A stretch of 54,938 bases of DNA from contig CAILZB010000100.1 in the NCBI GenBank assembly GCA_903838565.1, forward strand, positions 1 through 54,938. Reading direction: 5' to 3'. The position numbers were made by a program, and so were the translations under genes. How positions within the stretch are numbered: position 1 is the stretch's first letter; every line of letters begins with the position of its first letter. Origin of the DNA: an uncultured beta proteobacterium (lineage in GTDB: Bacteria > Pseudomonadota > Gammaproteobacteria > Burkholderiales > Burkholderiaceae_C). Below, one piece after another: positions 41,641 through 50,155 of the stretch. The notes under the pieces were generated by a model. The model was not told the origin of the DNA. It searched no databases and saw nothing but the letters and a program-made list of their open reading frames with translations.

Positions 41641-42489
41641 ATGAAACTCGTACGCTACGGCAGCCCCGGCAAAGAGAAACCAGGCCTCATCGACAGCGCC
41701 GGTCAACTGCGCTCCTTGAGCGCGGTGCTGAGCGACATCGCCCCCGAACATCTGAGCGACAGCGCGCTGGCCAGGCTGCGCCGGCTCCCCACCGACCAGC
41801 TGCCGCGGGTGCGCGGCACGCCGCGCATCGGCTGCCCGGTCAGCGGCATTGGCAAGTTCATCGCCATCGGCCTGAACTATTCCGATCACGCCGCCGAAGC
41901 CGGCATGGCCATTCCCAAAGAGCCCATCATCTTCATGAAGGCCACAAGCTGCATCCAGGGCCCGAACGACCCGGTGATGCTGCCCAAGGGCTCGGTCAAG
42001 GGAGACTGGGAAGTGGAGCTGGGCATCGTCATCGGTACCCGCGCGCGCTACGTCTCGCAAAAAGAGGCGCTCAACTTTGTCGCCGGCTACTGCCTGTCCA
42101 ACGACGTGAGCGAGCGTGAATTCCAGCTCGAGCGCGGACCCCAGTGGGACAAGGGCAAGGGCTGCGACACGTTCGGTCCGCTGGGTCCGTGGCTGGTGAC
42201 GCGCGACGAAATTCCGGATCCGCAAAAGCTCGCGCTGTGGCTGGACCTGAACGGCCAGCGCCAGCAAACCGGCAACACGAAAACCATGATCTTCGGCGTG
42301 GCCAAACTGGTGAGCTACGTGAGCCAGTTCATGACGCTGCTGCCGGGCGATGTGATCATCACCGGCACGCCGCCGGGCGTGGGCATGGGCCACAAGCCGC
42401 CGCTGTACCTGAAGAAGGGCGACGTGATGACGCTGGGCATCGAAGGCCTGGGCGAGCAGCGCCAGGTCGTGATTCCGTTCCGGCGCTGA
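41641..42489 (+). CDS. Fumarylacetoacetate hydrolase (FAA) family protein
   Basis: 282 residues. Metal-binding FAA signatures: FIAIGLNYSDHAAEAGM, FMKATSCIQGPNDPV, GDWEVELGIVIG (E-x-E type ligands), SNDVSERE, and GDVIITGTPPGVGMG. Relatives hydrolyse or isomerise beta-diketo and 2-oxo acids, such as ureidoglycolate lyase or HpaG-type isomerase, and the substrate here is not clear. It is read with slmA (4-base gap). Its stop directly abuts the stop of the convergent HpaI-type aldolase (42489/42490). Confidence 0.9.
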   Translation: MKLVRYGSPGKEKPGLIDSAGQLRSLSAVLSDIAPEHLSDSALARLRRLPTDQLPRVRGTPRIGCPVSGIGKFIAIGLNYSDHAAEAGMAIPKEPIIFMKATSCIQGPNDPVMLPKGSVKGDWEVELGIVIGTRARYVSQKEALNFVAGYCLSNDVSEREFQLERGPQWDKGKGCDTFGPLGPWLVTRDEIPDPQKLALWLDLNGQRQQTGNTKTMIFGVAKLVSYVSQFMTLLPGDVIITGTPPGVGMGHKPPLYLKKGDVMTLGIEGLGEQRQVVIPFRR

Positions 42490-43260
42490 TCAAACGGCCT
42501 CTTTGAAGCAGGCCGCCAGCGTGCGCGTCTGCTGTGCCAGCAGCGCCGTGTCCAGGCCCACGGCCACAAACACCGCGCCCAGCGCCAGATAGTGGCGCGC
42601 CTGGGCTTCATCGCTGGTCAGGATGCCGGGGGCCTTGCCGGCGCGCACGATGCGCAGGATGGCGTCGTCGATCGCGGCCTGCACGTCGGGGTGGTTCGGA
42701 TTGCCCACGTGGCCCATGGACGCCGACAGGTCCGCCGGCCCGATGAAAACGCCGTCCACGCCCTCGACCGCGGCGATCGCCTCCAGGTTGCGCAGCGCGG
42801 TGGTGGTTTCGGCCTGCACCAGCAAACACACCTGATCGTTGGCCTCGAGCGCATAGCGCTGGTACAGGCCCCAGCGTGAAGCGCGGCTGCCGGCCATGCC
42901 GCGCACGCCCAGCGGCGGATAGCGCATGGCCTGCACCAGGCGCGCGGCCTGCTCGGCCGTGTCCACCATGGGCACGAGCAGGGTCTGCAGCCCCAGGTCC
43001 AGGTACTGCTTGATCAGCGCCGTCTCGCCCACCGGCACGCGCGCGATGGCATGCGTGCCGGCGTAGGCCGCGATGGTCTGCGCCTGGTCACGCAGACTGC
43101 GCAAGTCGTTGGGCGTGTGCTCGCCGTCCAGCAGCAGCCAGTCAAAGCCGGCCGTGGCGCAGATCTCGGTAGCAGAACTGTCGGTCAGTCCCAGCCACAG
43201 GCCGATCTGGGGCTGGCGCTGCTGCAGGGCTTGTTTGAAGGGGTTGATGGGGGTCTGCAT
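42490..43260 (-). CDS. HpaI/HpcH-family class II aldolase
   Basis: 256 residues. Signatures: FDWLLLDGEHTPNDLRSL, HAIARVPVGE (substrate Arg), LLVQAETTTALRNLEAIAAV (metal Glu) and VFIGPADLSASMGHVGNP. Family members cleave 4-hydroxy-2-oxo acids to pyruvate or related products (HpaI, GarL, RhmA); the exact substrate cannot be set. Start ATG 43260, the normal MQTPINPFKQAL; 39 upstream codons are not coding. It is divergent from DAHP synthase with 65 bases between, and convergent with the FAA gene. The pair may serve one 2-oxo-acid pathway. Confidence 0.92.
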   Translation of the reverse strand: MQTPINPFKQALQQRQPQIGLWLGLTDSSATEICATAGFDWLLLDGEHTPNDLRSLRDQAQTIAAYAGTHAIARVPVGETALIKQYLDLGLQTLLVPMVDTAEQAARLVQAMRYPPLGVRGMAGSRASRWGLYQRYALEANDQVCLLVQAETTTALRNLEAIAAVEGVDGVFIGPADLSASMGHVGNPNHPDVQAAIDDAILRIVRAGKAPGILTSDEAQARHYLALGAVFVAVGLDTALLAQQTRTLAACFKEAV

Positions 43261-43325
43261 GGGATGGCCTCGTGAAGTTGCGGTGGGCGGGATTTGGCAC
43301 CTTGCTAAGCCTTTATCATAGGCCG

Positions 43326-44378
43326 ATGACCTTCCCCACATCTCTCGAGAACCTGCGCGTCGTCTCCCAGCGTGCACTGCCTCCGCCTTCCGCGCTGCAC
43401 GAAGAAATTCCCGCCAGCGCGGCCGTCACGCAAACGGTGGCCGCCGCCCGGCGCGCCCTGGCTGACATCCTGGACGGGCGCGATCCGCGCCTGCTGGTGG
43501 TCGTAGGCCCCTGCTCCATCCACGACCCGGCGGCGGCAATGGAATACGCGCGACGGCTCAAAGCCCTGGCGGACGAATTGGCAGGACAGATGCTGATCGT
43601 GATGCGCGTGTATTTCGAGAAGCCGCGCACCACCGTGGGCTGGAAGGGCCTGATCAACGACCCGCTGATGGACGACTCGTTCCACATCGAAGACGGCATG
43701 CGCCTGGCGCGCCAGCTGCTGGTGGACATCAATGCGCTGGGAATGCCCTGCGGCACCGAGGCGCTGGACCCGATCACACCGCAGTACCTGGGCGACCTGA
43801 TTGCCTGGAGCGCGATCGGTGCGCGCACCACCGAAAGCCAGACGCACCGCGAGATGGCCAGCGGCCTGTCTTCGCCCGTGGGCTTCAAGAACGGCACCGA
43901 CGGCAGCCTGGAGGTCGCCGTCAACGCGATGCTCTCGGCGAGCCAGCCGCACGCTTTTCTGGGCATCAACGGCGAAGGCCAGGTGGCGGTGACGCAGACC
44001 GCGGGCAACCCCTACGGGCACCTGATCCTGCGCGGCGGTCCCGTTCCAAATTACGACTCGGTGGCGGTGGCGCAGGCGGCCGCTGCACTGGAAGCGGCCC
44101 AACTGCCGGTGAATATCGTGGTCGACTGCAGCCACGGCAATTCGCGCAAGAACCACGCGCTGCAGACGCTGGTGCTCAAGGATGTGGTGCACCAGATCGT
44201 CGATGGAGCGCGCGCGCTCAAAGGCGTGATGCTGGAGTCGAACCTGTTCGAGGGCAATCAGAAGCTGAACGGGCCGAAGGACCTGCGCTACGGCGTCTCC
44301 ATCACCGACGCCTGCCTGGGCTGGGACACGACCGCGGAGTGCCTGCGCGAAGCCGCGGCGCGCCTGACGAAGAGGTAG
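43326..44378 (+). CDS. aroG: 3-deoxy-7-phosphoheptulonate (DAHP) synthase, class I
   Basis: 350 residues. It condenses phosphoenolpyruvate and erythrose-4-phosphate, the first step of aromatic amino acid synthesis. Signatures: LVVVGPCSIHDPAAAMEYAR, MRVYFEKPRTTVGWKGLIND, GIGARTTESQTHRE-like (IGARTTESQTHREMAS) and IVVDCSHGNSRKNH. It aligns along its length with E. coli AroG/AroF/AroH, but which amino acid inhibits it cannot be read safely. ATG 43326 was chosen over an upstream in-frame start that overlaps the hpaI-like promoter. Works upstream of AroB (31115). Confidence 0.96.
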   Translation: MTFPTSLENLRVVSQRALPPPSALHEEIPASAAVTQTVAAARRALADILDGRDPRLLVVVGPCSIHDPAAAMEYARRLKALADELAGQMLIVMRVYFEKPRTTVGWKGLINDPLMDDSFHIEDGMRLARQLLVDINALGMPCGTEALDPITPQYLGDLIAWSAIGARTTESQTHREMASGLSSPVGFKNGTDGSLEVAVNAMLSASQPHAFLGINGEGQVAVTQTAGNPYGHLILRGGPVPNYDSVAVAQAAAALEAAQLPVNIVVDCSHGNSRKNHALQTLVLKDVVHQIVDGARALKGVMLESNLFEGNQKLNGPKDLRYGVSITDACLGWDTTAECLREAAARLTKR

Positions 44379-44580
44379 CGCGCAAGTTGCGTCGGACAAG
44401 TCCCTCTCCTTGCCAAACAAGAGAGACTGAGTGCGCTGCAGGGCGAAGTGCGAAGGTCGGCATGGCTGCGATTCCGGACCGTGACCCGTCTCCGGTTTTT
44501 GGCATTCCAATTTCATGCTTGTTGATACAAGTAGGCCATTGCTTGCAGCAGACAACGCGCCAACAGCCACCGAGCCTACG

Positions 44581-47500
44581 TCAATTCCTGGCGGCAAATT
44601 CCTCAAATTCCTCAATCGGAATCGGCTTGCTGAACAGATATCCCTGGTAGGCGTGGCAGCCGTGAACCGCCAGGAAATCCCGCTGAGGCACCGTTTCAAC
44701 ACCTTCGGCAATCACGGCAAGCCCCAAACTCCCGGCCAACACAATTACCATCTTGGCGATCGCGGCATCGTTGGCATCCGTCAATATGTCCCTGACAAAA
44801 CTCTGGTCGATCTTGAGCTGATCCAGCGGCAGGCGCTTGAGGTAAGAAAGCGAGGAGTAGCCGGTGCCAAAGTCGTCCAGCGAGAACCCCACGCCAATGG
44901 CCTTGAGGGTTTGCATCTTGGTGATGACATCTTCGATATTCGACACCAGCAGGCTTTCAGTCAACTCCAGCTTGAGCCGATTGGGGTTGGCGCCCGTTTG
45001 CTCAAGGATCGCCAAAATCTGAGCGACGAAATCCAGCTGAAAAAACTGGCGGGCACTGACGTTCACGGCGATGCTCAGACCGCTCATTTCCGGCCGGCAA
45101 GACCAAGCGCTCAGCTGCGCGCAGGCAACCTCCAGTACCCAGCGCCCGATTGGCACGACCAAGCCTGTGTCCTCTGCCAAAGGTATGAACGTCAGCGGCG
45201 AGACCAACCCACGCTGTGGATGGTGCCAGCGCAGCAGAGCTTCAACCCCTGTGATGCCTCCAGCCCGGTCGACCTGTGCCTGGTAGTAAAGAAGGAACTG
45301 ACCTGTCTGTAGTGCCTCGCGTAAATCAGATTCCAAGGCGGCACGGGTGCTGACCGCAGCCTGCATTTCGGGCTCGAAAAAGCGCAATGTGTTGCGTCCC
45401 GCCTCTTTCGCCTGGTACATCGCCAGATCAGCATGCTTAAGCAGGTCCTCCAGGCTCCCTGAATGGTCGGCAAACAGCGTCACGCCGATGCTGGGGCTGC
45501 TGTGGCAGGTGAAGCCTGCGAGTTGGTAGGGCTGATTGAGTGCTAACAGAATCTTTTCTCCCACGGCCTTCGCACTCGTCGCTGCATCCTGCGCGTCTTC
45601 GCTCAAGGATTCCAGCAAAAGCACATACTCGTCGCCGCCCAGGCGCGCCACCGTGTCGCCTTCGCGCACGCACTCCGCCAGACGCACCCCCGTCTGTTGC
45701 AGCAACAGGTCGCCGATGTCGTGGCCCAGCGTGTCATTAAGCGTTTTGAAATTATCCAGATCAATGAATAACAAGGCGCCGTAGCGCCCATTGCGGGCGC
45801 TGGCTGCAGTCGCCCGTTTCAAGCGGTCTAGCAGGAGGCGGCGGTTGGGCAACTCCGTCAGCGGATCATAGAACGCCAGACTGTTGATTCGATCTTGGGC
45901 CTCCTTCTTTGCTGTGATGTCCGTATTCACTGCTACATAGTGCGTGATCCGCCCGTCAGACTGGCGAATGGGAGAGAGCACCGCTGATTCAATGTACTCC
46001 CTGCCATCCTTATGCTGATTCACGAACTCACCGTTCCATGGCTTACCATGGATCATCGCATCCCACATGGCCGTGTAAGTTTCTCGGGGGGTCTTGCCCG
46101 ACTGCAGGATGCGCGGATTTTTCCCCAACGCCTCTTCGCGACTGAAGCCCGTACTGCGCACAAAAGCTTCGTTCACGTATTCGATCGTGGCGTCGACGTT
46201 TGTGATGATGACGCTGTCCGAACTCTGCTCTATCGCCTGCGACAGTTTGCGCAATTGGTCTTCGGTGGCCTTGCGCTCGGTGATGTCTCGCGTCACCGTC
46301 AGAACACACGGCTGACCTTTGAGTTCCATCATGTGCGCCGACATCAAACCGATGATCACACGACCGTCCTTGCCGACAAACCCTGCCTCGAGGTTTTCAC
46401 AATGCCCATCCCGTTGCAGCGCTGCCACGAGACGTTGCCGATCCTGCGGCTTCTGCCAGATGTTCATGTCCAGCGAAGTCCGGCCCATGGACTCCTCCCT
46501 GGTCCAGCCCAGCATTTTCAAGAAACCGTCGTTCACCTCAAGATAGAGACCGTCGGAGAGTCGGGTGATGTTCACCGAATCCGGACTGGTCAGGAATGCC
46601 GTGCGGTAGCGTTCTTCGCTTTCGCGCAGAGCCACTTCCACCAGTTTTCGCTCAGTGATGTCTTGCGCAATGCCCAGGGCACCAATCGCCTTGCCATCCG
46701 CAGCATAAGTCAGCTCTGCATTTTGACGGATCCACCGGATCGATTGGCCAACCACAATGCGATGTTCATGGTCAAAATAATCTCCATTGAAGGCGGCTCG
46801 CCAAGCGCGATCGACATCACTGCGGTCATCCGGATGAACACGTAGCAAGAAGCTTTCGCGCATTTCTTCTGCACTCGCAGACACGCCCATGATGAGTGCG
46901 GCCTGGGCAGACAGGCGAAACGTGTCGGTTGCAACTTCGTAAACCCAACTCCCAACCTCGGCCACAACCTGCGCCCGGTTCAGTTCGGCTTCCTTCAGTT
47001 CCAACTCAAGCGTGCGCCCAGTGAGATCGGCCCCGACTTGACGCAAATCGTTCAGTCGATTCTTGTACTCCCGCACGAGTAAAACAGCCAAAGCAACGGA
47101 AAGGATGTAGATGACGATCTGATCACCTGCATGCACTGTCGACGACGATGACAGCGATTTCGGCAATATTCCCGCAGACTCTCCCACCAATAAGCCAAAG
47201 GTCGCGATCAGTGTGAGACCAGTGACGACGAGCGCCGCGCGCGAACTGATTGTCCAAGCGGTCATCAGAATGACGACGGGATATGCGGCGACGACGGGCG
47301 CATGCACACCACCTGTGGCTACGGCAATCGCCGTCAAGGCAGACCAAACACCAAAGACAAGGATGTTTTTTGCAGCTCGGATTCGCCCATTGGTTAGAAA
47401 ATACCACCCAACTATTGCGACCAGCGCAACCAACATGGGTGCCAGGGCACGTATGGGCTGATCCGGCACCACAATGCGCAGAGCCATCAGGGCAACGCCG

Positions 47501-47631
47501 GACAGGCCCAATATACAAGCGATTGTGTACTTGAGAACGACCTGAACTTGATCCCCGGATATTGGATCATTGAGAGTGACGCCAGAGCTCGGTGTCATCA
47601 CTCGGGGACGATTATGGATTTCCGATGGCAT
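44581..47631 (-). CDS. Membrane PAS/GGDEF/EAL dual c-di-GMP protein
   Basis: 1016 residues. About five to six membrane helices fill residues ~35-210 (ACILGLSGVALMALRIVV, MLVALVAIVGWYFLTN, IVIYILSVALAVLLV). Three PAS/PAC modules follow (~225-345, ~350-465, ~470-590). GGDEY is at 665-669 with an REGD inhibitory site five residues before it. EAL is at 797-799 with intact [23 protein letters not shown] and YQGYLF. Both activities should be possible. It is a clear paralogue of the protein at 13668. A second Met (MTPSSGVTL, about 11 residues in) is an alternative start. Confidence 0.94.
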   Translation of the reverse strand: MPSEIHNRPRVMTPSSGVTLNDPISGDQVQVVLKYTIACILGLSGVALMALRIVVPDQPIRALAPMLVALVAIVGWYFLTNGRIRAAKNILVFGVWSALTAIAVATGGVHAPVVAAYPVVILMTAWTISSRAALVVTGLTLIATFGLLVGESAGILPKSLSSSSTVHAGDQIVIYILSVALAVLLVREYKNRLNDLRQVGADLTGRTLELELKEAELNRAQVVAEVGSWVYEVATDTFRLSAQAALIMGVSASAEEMRESFLLRVHPDDRSDVDRAWRAAFNGDYFDHEHRIVVGQSIRWIRQNAELTYAADGKAIGALGIAQDITERKLVEVALRESEERYRTAFLTSPDSVNITRLSDGLYLEVNDGFLKMLGWTREESMGRTSLDMNIWQKPQDRQRLVAALQRDGHCENLEAGFVGKDGRVIIGLMSAHMMELKGQPCVLTVTRDITERKATEDQLRKLSQAIEQSSDSVIITNVDATIEYVNEAFVRSTGFSREEALGKNPRILQSGKTPRETYTAMWDAMIHGKPWNGEFVNQHKDGREYIESAVLSPIRQSDGRITHYVAVNTDITAKKEAQDRINSLAFYDPLTELPNRRLLLDRLKRATAASARNGRYGALLFIDLDNFKTLNDTLGHDIGDLLLQQTGVRLAECVREGDTVARLGGDEYVLLLESLSEDAQDAATSAKAVGEKILLALNQPYQLAGFTCHSSPSIGVTLFADHSGSLEDLLKHADLAMYQAKEAGRNTLRFFEPEMQAAVSTRAALESDLREALQTGQFLLYYQAQVDRAGGITGVEALLRWHHPQRGLVSPLTFIPLAEDTGLVVPIGRWVLEVACAQLSAWSCRPEMSGLSIAVNVSARQFFQLDFVAQILAILEQTGANPNRLKLELTESLLVSNIEDVITKMQTLKAIGVGFSLDDFGTGYSSLSYLKRLPLDQLKIDQSFVRDILTDANDAAIAKMVIVLAGSLGLAVIAEGVETVPQRDFLAVHGCHAYQGYLFSKPIPIEEFEEFAARN

Positions 47632-48174
47632 TTTTCGTCATTGGGTAATCAAGCAAAAACCTATTCGTTCGGGCTTGAGTTTACTGGACGAACTGAATGC
47701 CCCGTGGAACTGAGGTCGAGGAAAAGGTGGGTGAGGCCGAGGCAGCGATAAAACTGATTCAGTTCGATCAAGCGCTGGAACGATTGCGCCTCATTGCCCT
47801 CGATCTCTGTGTCCGTTGGATCTTCATTGCCGATCTCGTCAGCCAGGACTTGACTGGCGCCATGCTGCGCCGCTTGAGCGTTTGAGATGAGCCAACTGCT
47901 CAGGTCTGTACCGCGAGGCGCTGTCCAAGATCAATCGCGCCGGGGTCTCCGAAATGAGCAACAAGGCGCCCAGCGGCGTCCTGCGGCGCTCGCCTTTGAT
48001 GGATGTGACCCGCGACCTGGCAATGGTGATGAAGGTCTACGAGACCGAGATGGGCTTTACCCCGGCATCGCACTCACGAATTTCGACCGCATCTGCAGCA
48101 TCGAAGGACAGCGACCCCTGGGCGGAGATTGCTGGGTAGGATGAAACATCCGTCAGCGGTCTTGCCGATTCAAA
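47632..48174. other. 543-base intergenic stretch with mobile-DNA debris
   Basis: No intact gene is visible between the two GGDEF genes. The right half holds a terminase-like remnant (separate entry). On the minus strand, 47661-~47917 is open without a clear start and reads SFQRLIELNQFYRCLGLTHL near its end; I could not assign it. A short plus frame at 47697-47885 is equally unassigned. The stretch looks like the scar of a phage or island insertion. Confidence 0.5.
47891..48139 (+). pseudogene. Remnant of phage terminase small subunit (P27-like), C-terminal part
   Basis: The frame after a TGA at 47888 reads GLYREALSKINRAGVSE, then APSGVLRRSPLMDVTRDL, MGFTPASHSRIS, and ends DPWAEIAG. This follows the C-terminal pattern of P27-family terminase small subunits (YREA...INR-G, PSG...SP, GFTPASRSRI). 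The N-terminal two-thirds is missing and no upstream start fits, so it is broken. An ATG at 47954 would give only 61 residues. No terminase large subunit or other phage gene is in the window. Confidence 0.5.
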
Positions 48175-49779
48175 TCAAGCTGCCAGACGTCGAGCTGGCA
48201 AGCAAGCGCCTTGCTGCAAGTGATCGAAAAAGGCGCGGTCCGCGCCAAGCATGTGGCGCGCTACCAGATCGTGCGCGAGGAACTGGAACAGTTCGATACC
48301 ATCCGACTCCACTGCGGTGTAACGCCCGAGTAGGTAATCCGCATGCTCGGCTAGTTCGCGATGGATCGCAGCGTGCAGCACGGCGCCTGGATAGTCGGTG
48401 CTCACCAGGATATCTTCCTCGGCATCAAAATGTTCCGTGGCGTTGCGAATCAACGTGGCAAACAGCAAGGCCACCGCCTCGCGCGGCTTTGCCTCCATCA
48501 TGGCGGCGAGGATGTTGTTGGCGTCGCGAAACAGCTGCTGATGCTGCCCGTCGATGGTGGCATCACCGCATTCGTGGGCTTCGTGCCATACCAAAGGCAC
48601 AAAATTAGCCGGAATGCGGTTGCCCAGACCTGAGCGTCTGGGGACCATGGGCGCCAATCGAACCTGGTTGCGCCCGCCATGCTTGGCGCGGTAAAGGGAT
48701 TCGTCGGCAGCGCGCGTCAATGCAGTGACAGTTCGGTAGGCAGTCGTCGACACTGTGGCAATGCCGATGCTGACCGTGAGTCGGCCATGCAAGGAATGTT
48801 CGTGTGCAATGTTCAGTGCAGAAATAGCCAAGCGAAACTCTTCGGCAAGGCGCATCGCCGTGGGGCCATCGGTATCGGCGAGCACCCAGGTGAATTCTTC
48901 ACCACCGTATCGCGCAGCCAGATCGCTGGCACGTTTGGCACTGGCCTGCAGGCTGTAGGCCACGCCTTTCAGCGCTTCGTCGCCGGCCAGGTGACCGTAG
49001 TGGTCGTTGAAGTTCTTGAAGTGGTCGACATCGATCATCATCAGCGAGAGCGCTTGCCCATCGCGCTTGCAGCGCGACAGTTCGCGCTCTAACGTGCTGT
49101 CCAGGTAGCGCCGGTTGTAAAGGTTGGTGAGCGGGTCGCGCACGGCTTGTTCGCGCAACTGCTCCTGCAGGATGTCGATTTCGCCCAGGTGTTGACTCAG
49201 TCGGTCATTGGCCAGCAGTAATTCCTGCTCGCGCAGTTGCAGGGTCTTTCTGGTGTGACGCAACTGGGCGTTGCGGCTAAAACCGATATGGTTCATTGCC
49301 AGTAGGTAGCCCGTCAGGCCCAGTATGCAAAAGGCGGTGGCCGGCAATCCAGTTTGCGGCGAAAAGTGGAATCCGCCGAAGGCCATCTCCAGCACTGCGC
49401 CGCAACCCAGGGCTGCCAGGGCGTTGCGTGCACCGCGCCAGCCCTTGTTGGCTGCATTGTTGGTCAGGGTCCCCAGCATCGCGGCAAAGCTGATCCACAG
49501 GGGAAAGGCCAGCGCTGCCACGAAAATGCCCAGCAAGAAGGAGTCGAGCAGGAGACTTTGCAGTTCGGTCTGAATCGGGTCGGCCGAGCGGCTTGCGCGC
49601 CAGTACTGAGCCTGGGGATAGACCAGCAACAACAGGAAAGCCGGCAGCAGGACCGAGGCGGGCTCACCCTGTTCAGTCAGGTGCAGCGCCGTCGCGACGA
49701 ACAACATCGCAAACGAGGCAGCGCGCAGCCGGTAGTGTGTGCGCACCAGCCAGGGTTGCCTCTTGAGTTGTTCTGCCAT
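48175..49779 (-). CDS. Membrane diguanylate cyclase fused to a haemerythrin domain
   Basis: 534 residues. The N-terminal ~175 residues have about five membrane helices (MASE2-like: FAMLFVATALHLTEQ, SVLLPAFLLLLVYP, FLLGIFVAALAFPLWISF). A short coiled coil leads into the GGDEF domain with GGEEF at 292-296 and an RASD inhibitory site. The C-terminal bacteriohaemerythrin domain (~395-520) has the full di-iron ligand set: His413, His450/Glu454, His469/His473, His509/Asp514. It should make c-di-GMP under control of O2 or redox state of the di-iron site. A dyad GCTGA...TCAGC lies just upstream (49801-49820). Confidence 0.93.
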   Translation of the reverse strand: MAEQLKRQPWLVRTHYRLRAASFAMLFVATALHLTEQGEPASVLLPAFLLLLVYPQAQYWRASRSADPIQTELQSLLLDSFLLGIFVAALAFPLWISFAAMLGTLTNNAANKGWRGARNALAALGCGAVLEMAFGGFHFSPQTGLPATAFCILGLTGYLLAMNHIGFSRNAQLRHTRKTLQLREQELLLANDRLSQHLGEIDILQEQLREQAVRDPLTNLYNRRYLDSTLERELSRCKRDGQALSLMMIDVDHFKNFNDHYGHLAGDEALKGVAYSLQASAKRASDLAARYGGEEFTWVLADTDGPTAMRLAEEFRLAISALNIAHEHSLHGRLTVSIGIATVSTTAYRTVTALTRAADESLYRAKHGGRNQVRLAPMVPRRSGLGNRIPANFVPLVWHEAHECGDATIDGQHQQLFRDANNILAAMMEAKPREAVALLFATLIRNATEHFDAEEDILVSTDYPGAVLHAAIHRELAEHADYLLGRYTAVESDGIELFQFLAHDLVARHMLGADRAFFDHLQQGACLPARRLAA

Positions 49780-50155
49780 AGGTCACGCCTAAAGATAAAA
49801 GCTGACCAAATGTTATCAGCCGACTGTTTACCCTGCCTTACGCTTTGCCCCAACCTAAATGCTGCTTCTGTCGCGATGACCGCTATTGAGGAGGCAGTTC
49901 GGAAAGTTGTGTGACCGGTTCTGACCCGAAACTGTCACCCGCCGAGCTTGGATGCGTGTGGATTATTTCACTCGTTCTGTTCTTTTCGATGCCCTGTGTC
50001 GATTTGTAACTTGACGCTGCACCGCTAGAGGGTTAGGCTCAAAGCGTTTCCAAATTGAAAAGCATCTCTCTCGGCTTGTGGACCATGAACCCGTACACCA
50101 CCACACCTCAGCGCGTCCCGCATAAGCACGACACCCTCGTGGGCTGCCGCGCGCC
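49780..50155. other. 376-base intergenic region between divergent signalling genes
   Basis: No gene is seen. A dyad GCTGA-N10-TCAGC at 49801-49820 lies 22 bases before the minus-strand start of the haemerythrin cyclase and could be an operator. The rest is lower in GC than the flanks, with no hairpin-T terminator and no strong sigma-70 pair. The promoters of both flanking genes should lie here. Confidence 0.5.

Noticed and set aside
44409..44433. CTCTCCTTG...CAAGAGAG hairpin after DAHP synthase as a terminator
   Set aside because: The stem has a bulge and there is no T-run.
47661..47917. Minus-strand open stretch upstream of the second GGDEF/EAL gene
   Set aside because: It has protein-like composition but no usable start and no recognisable family, so I described it in the intergenic entry only.
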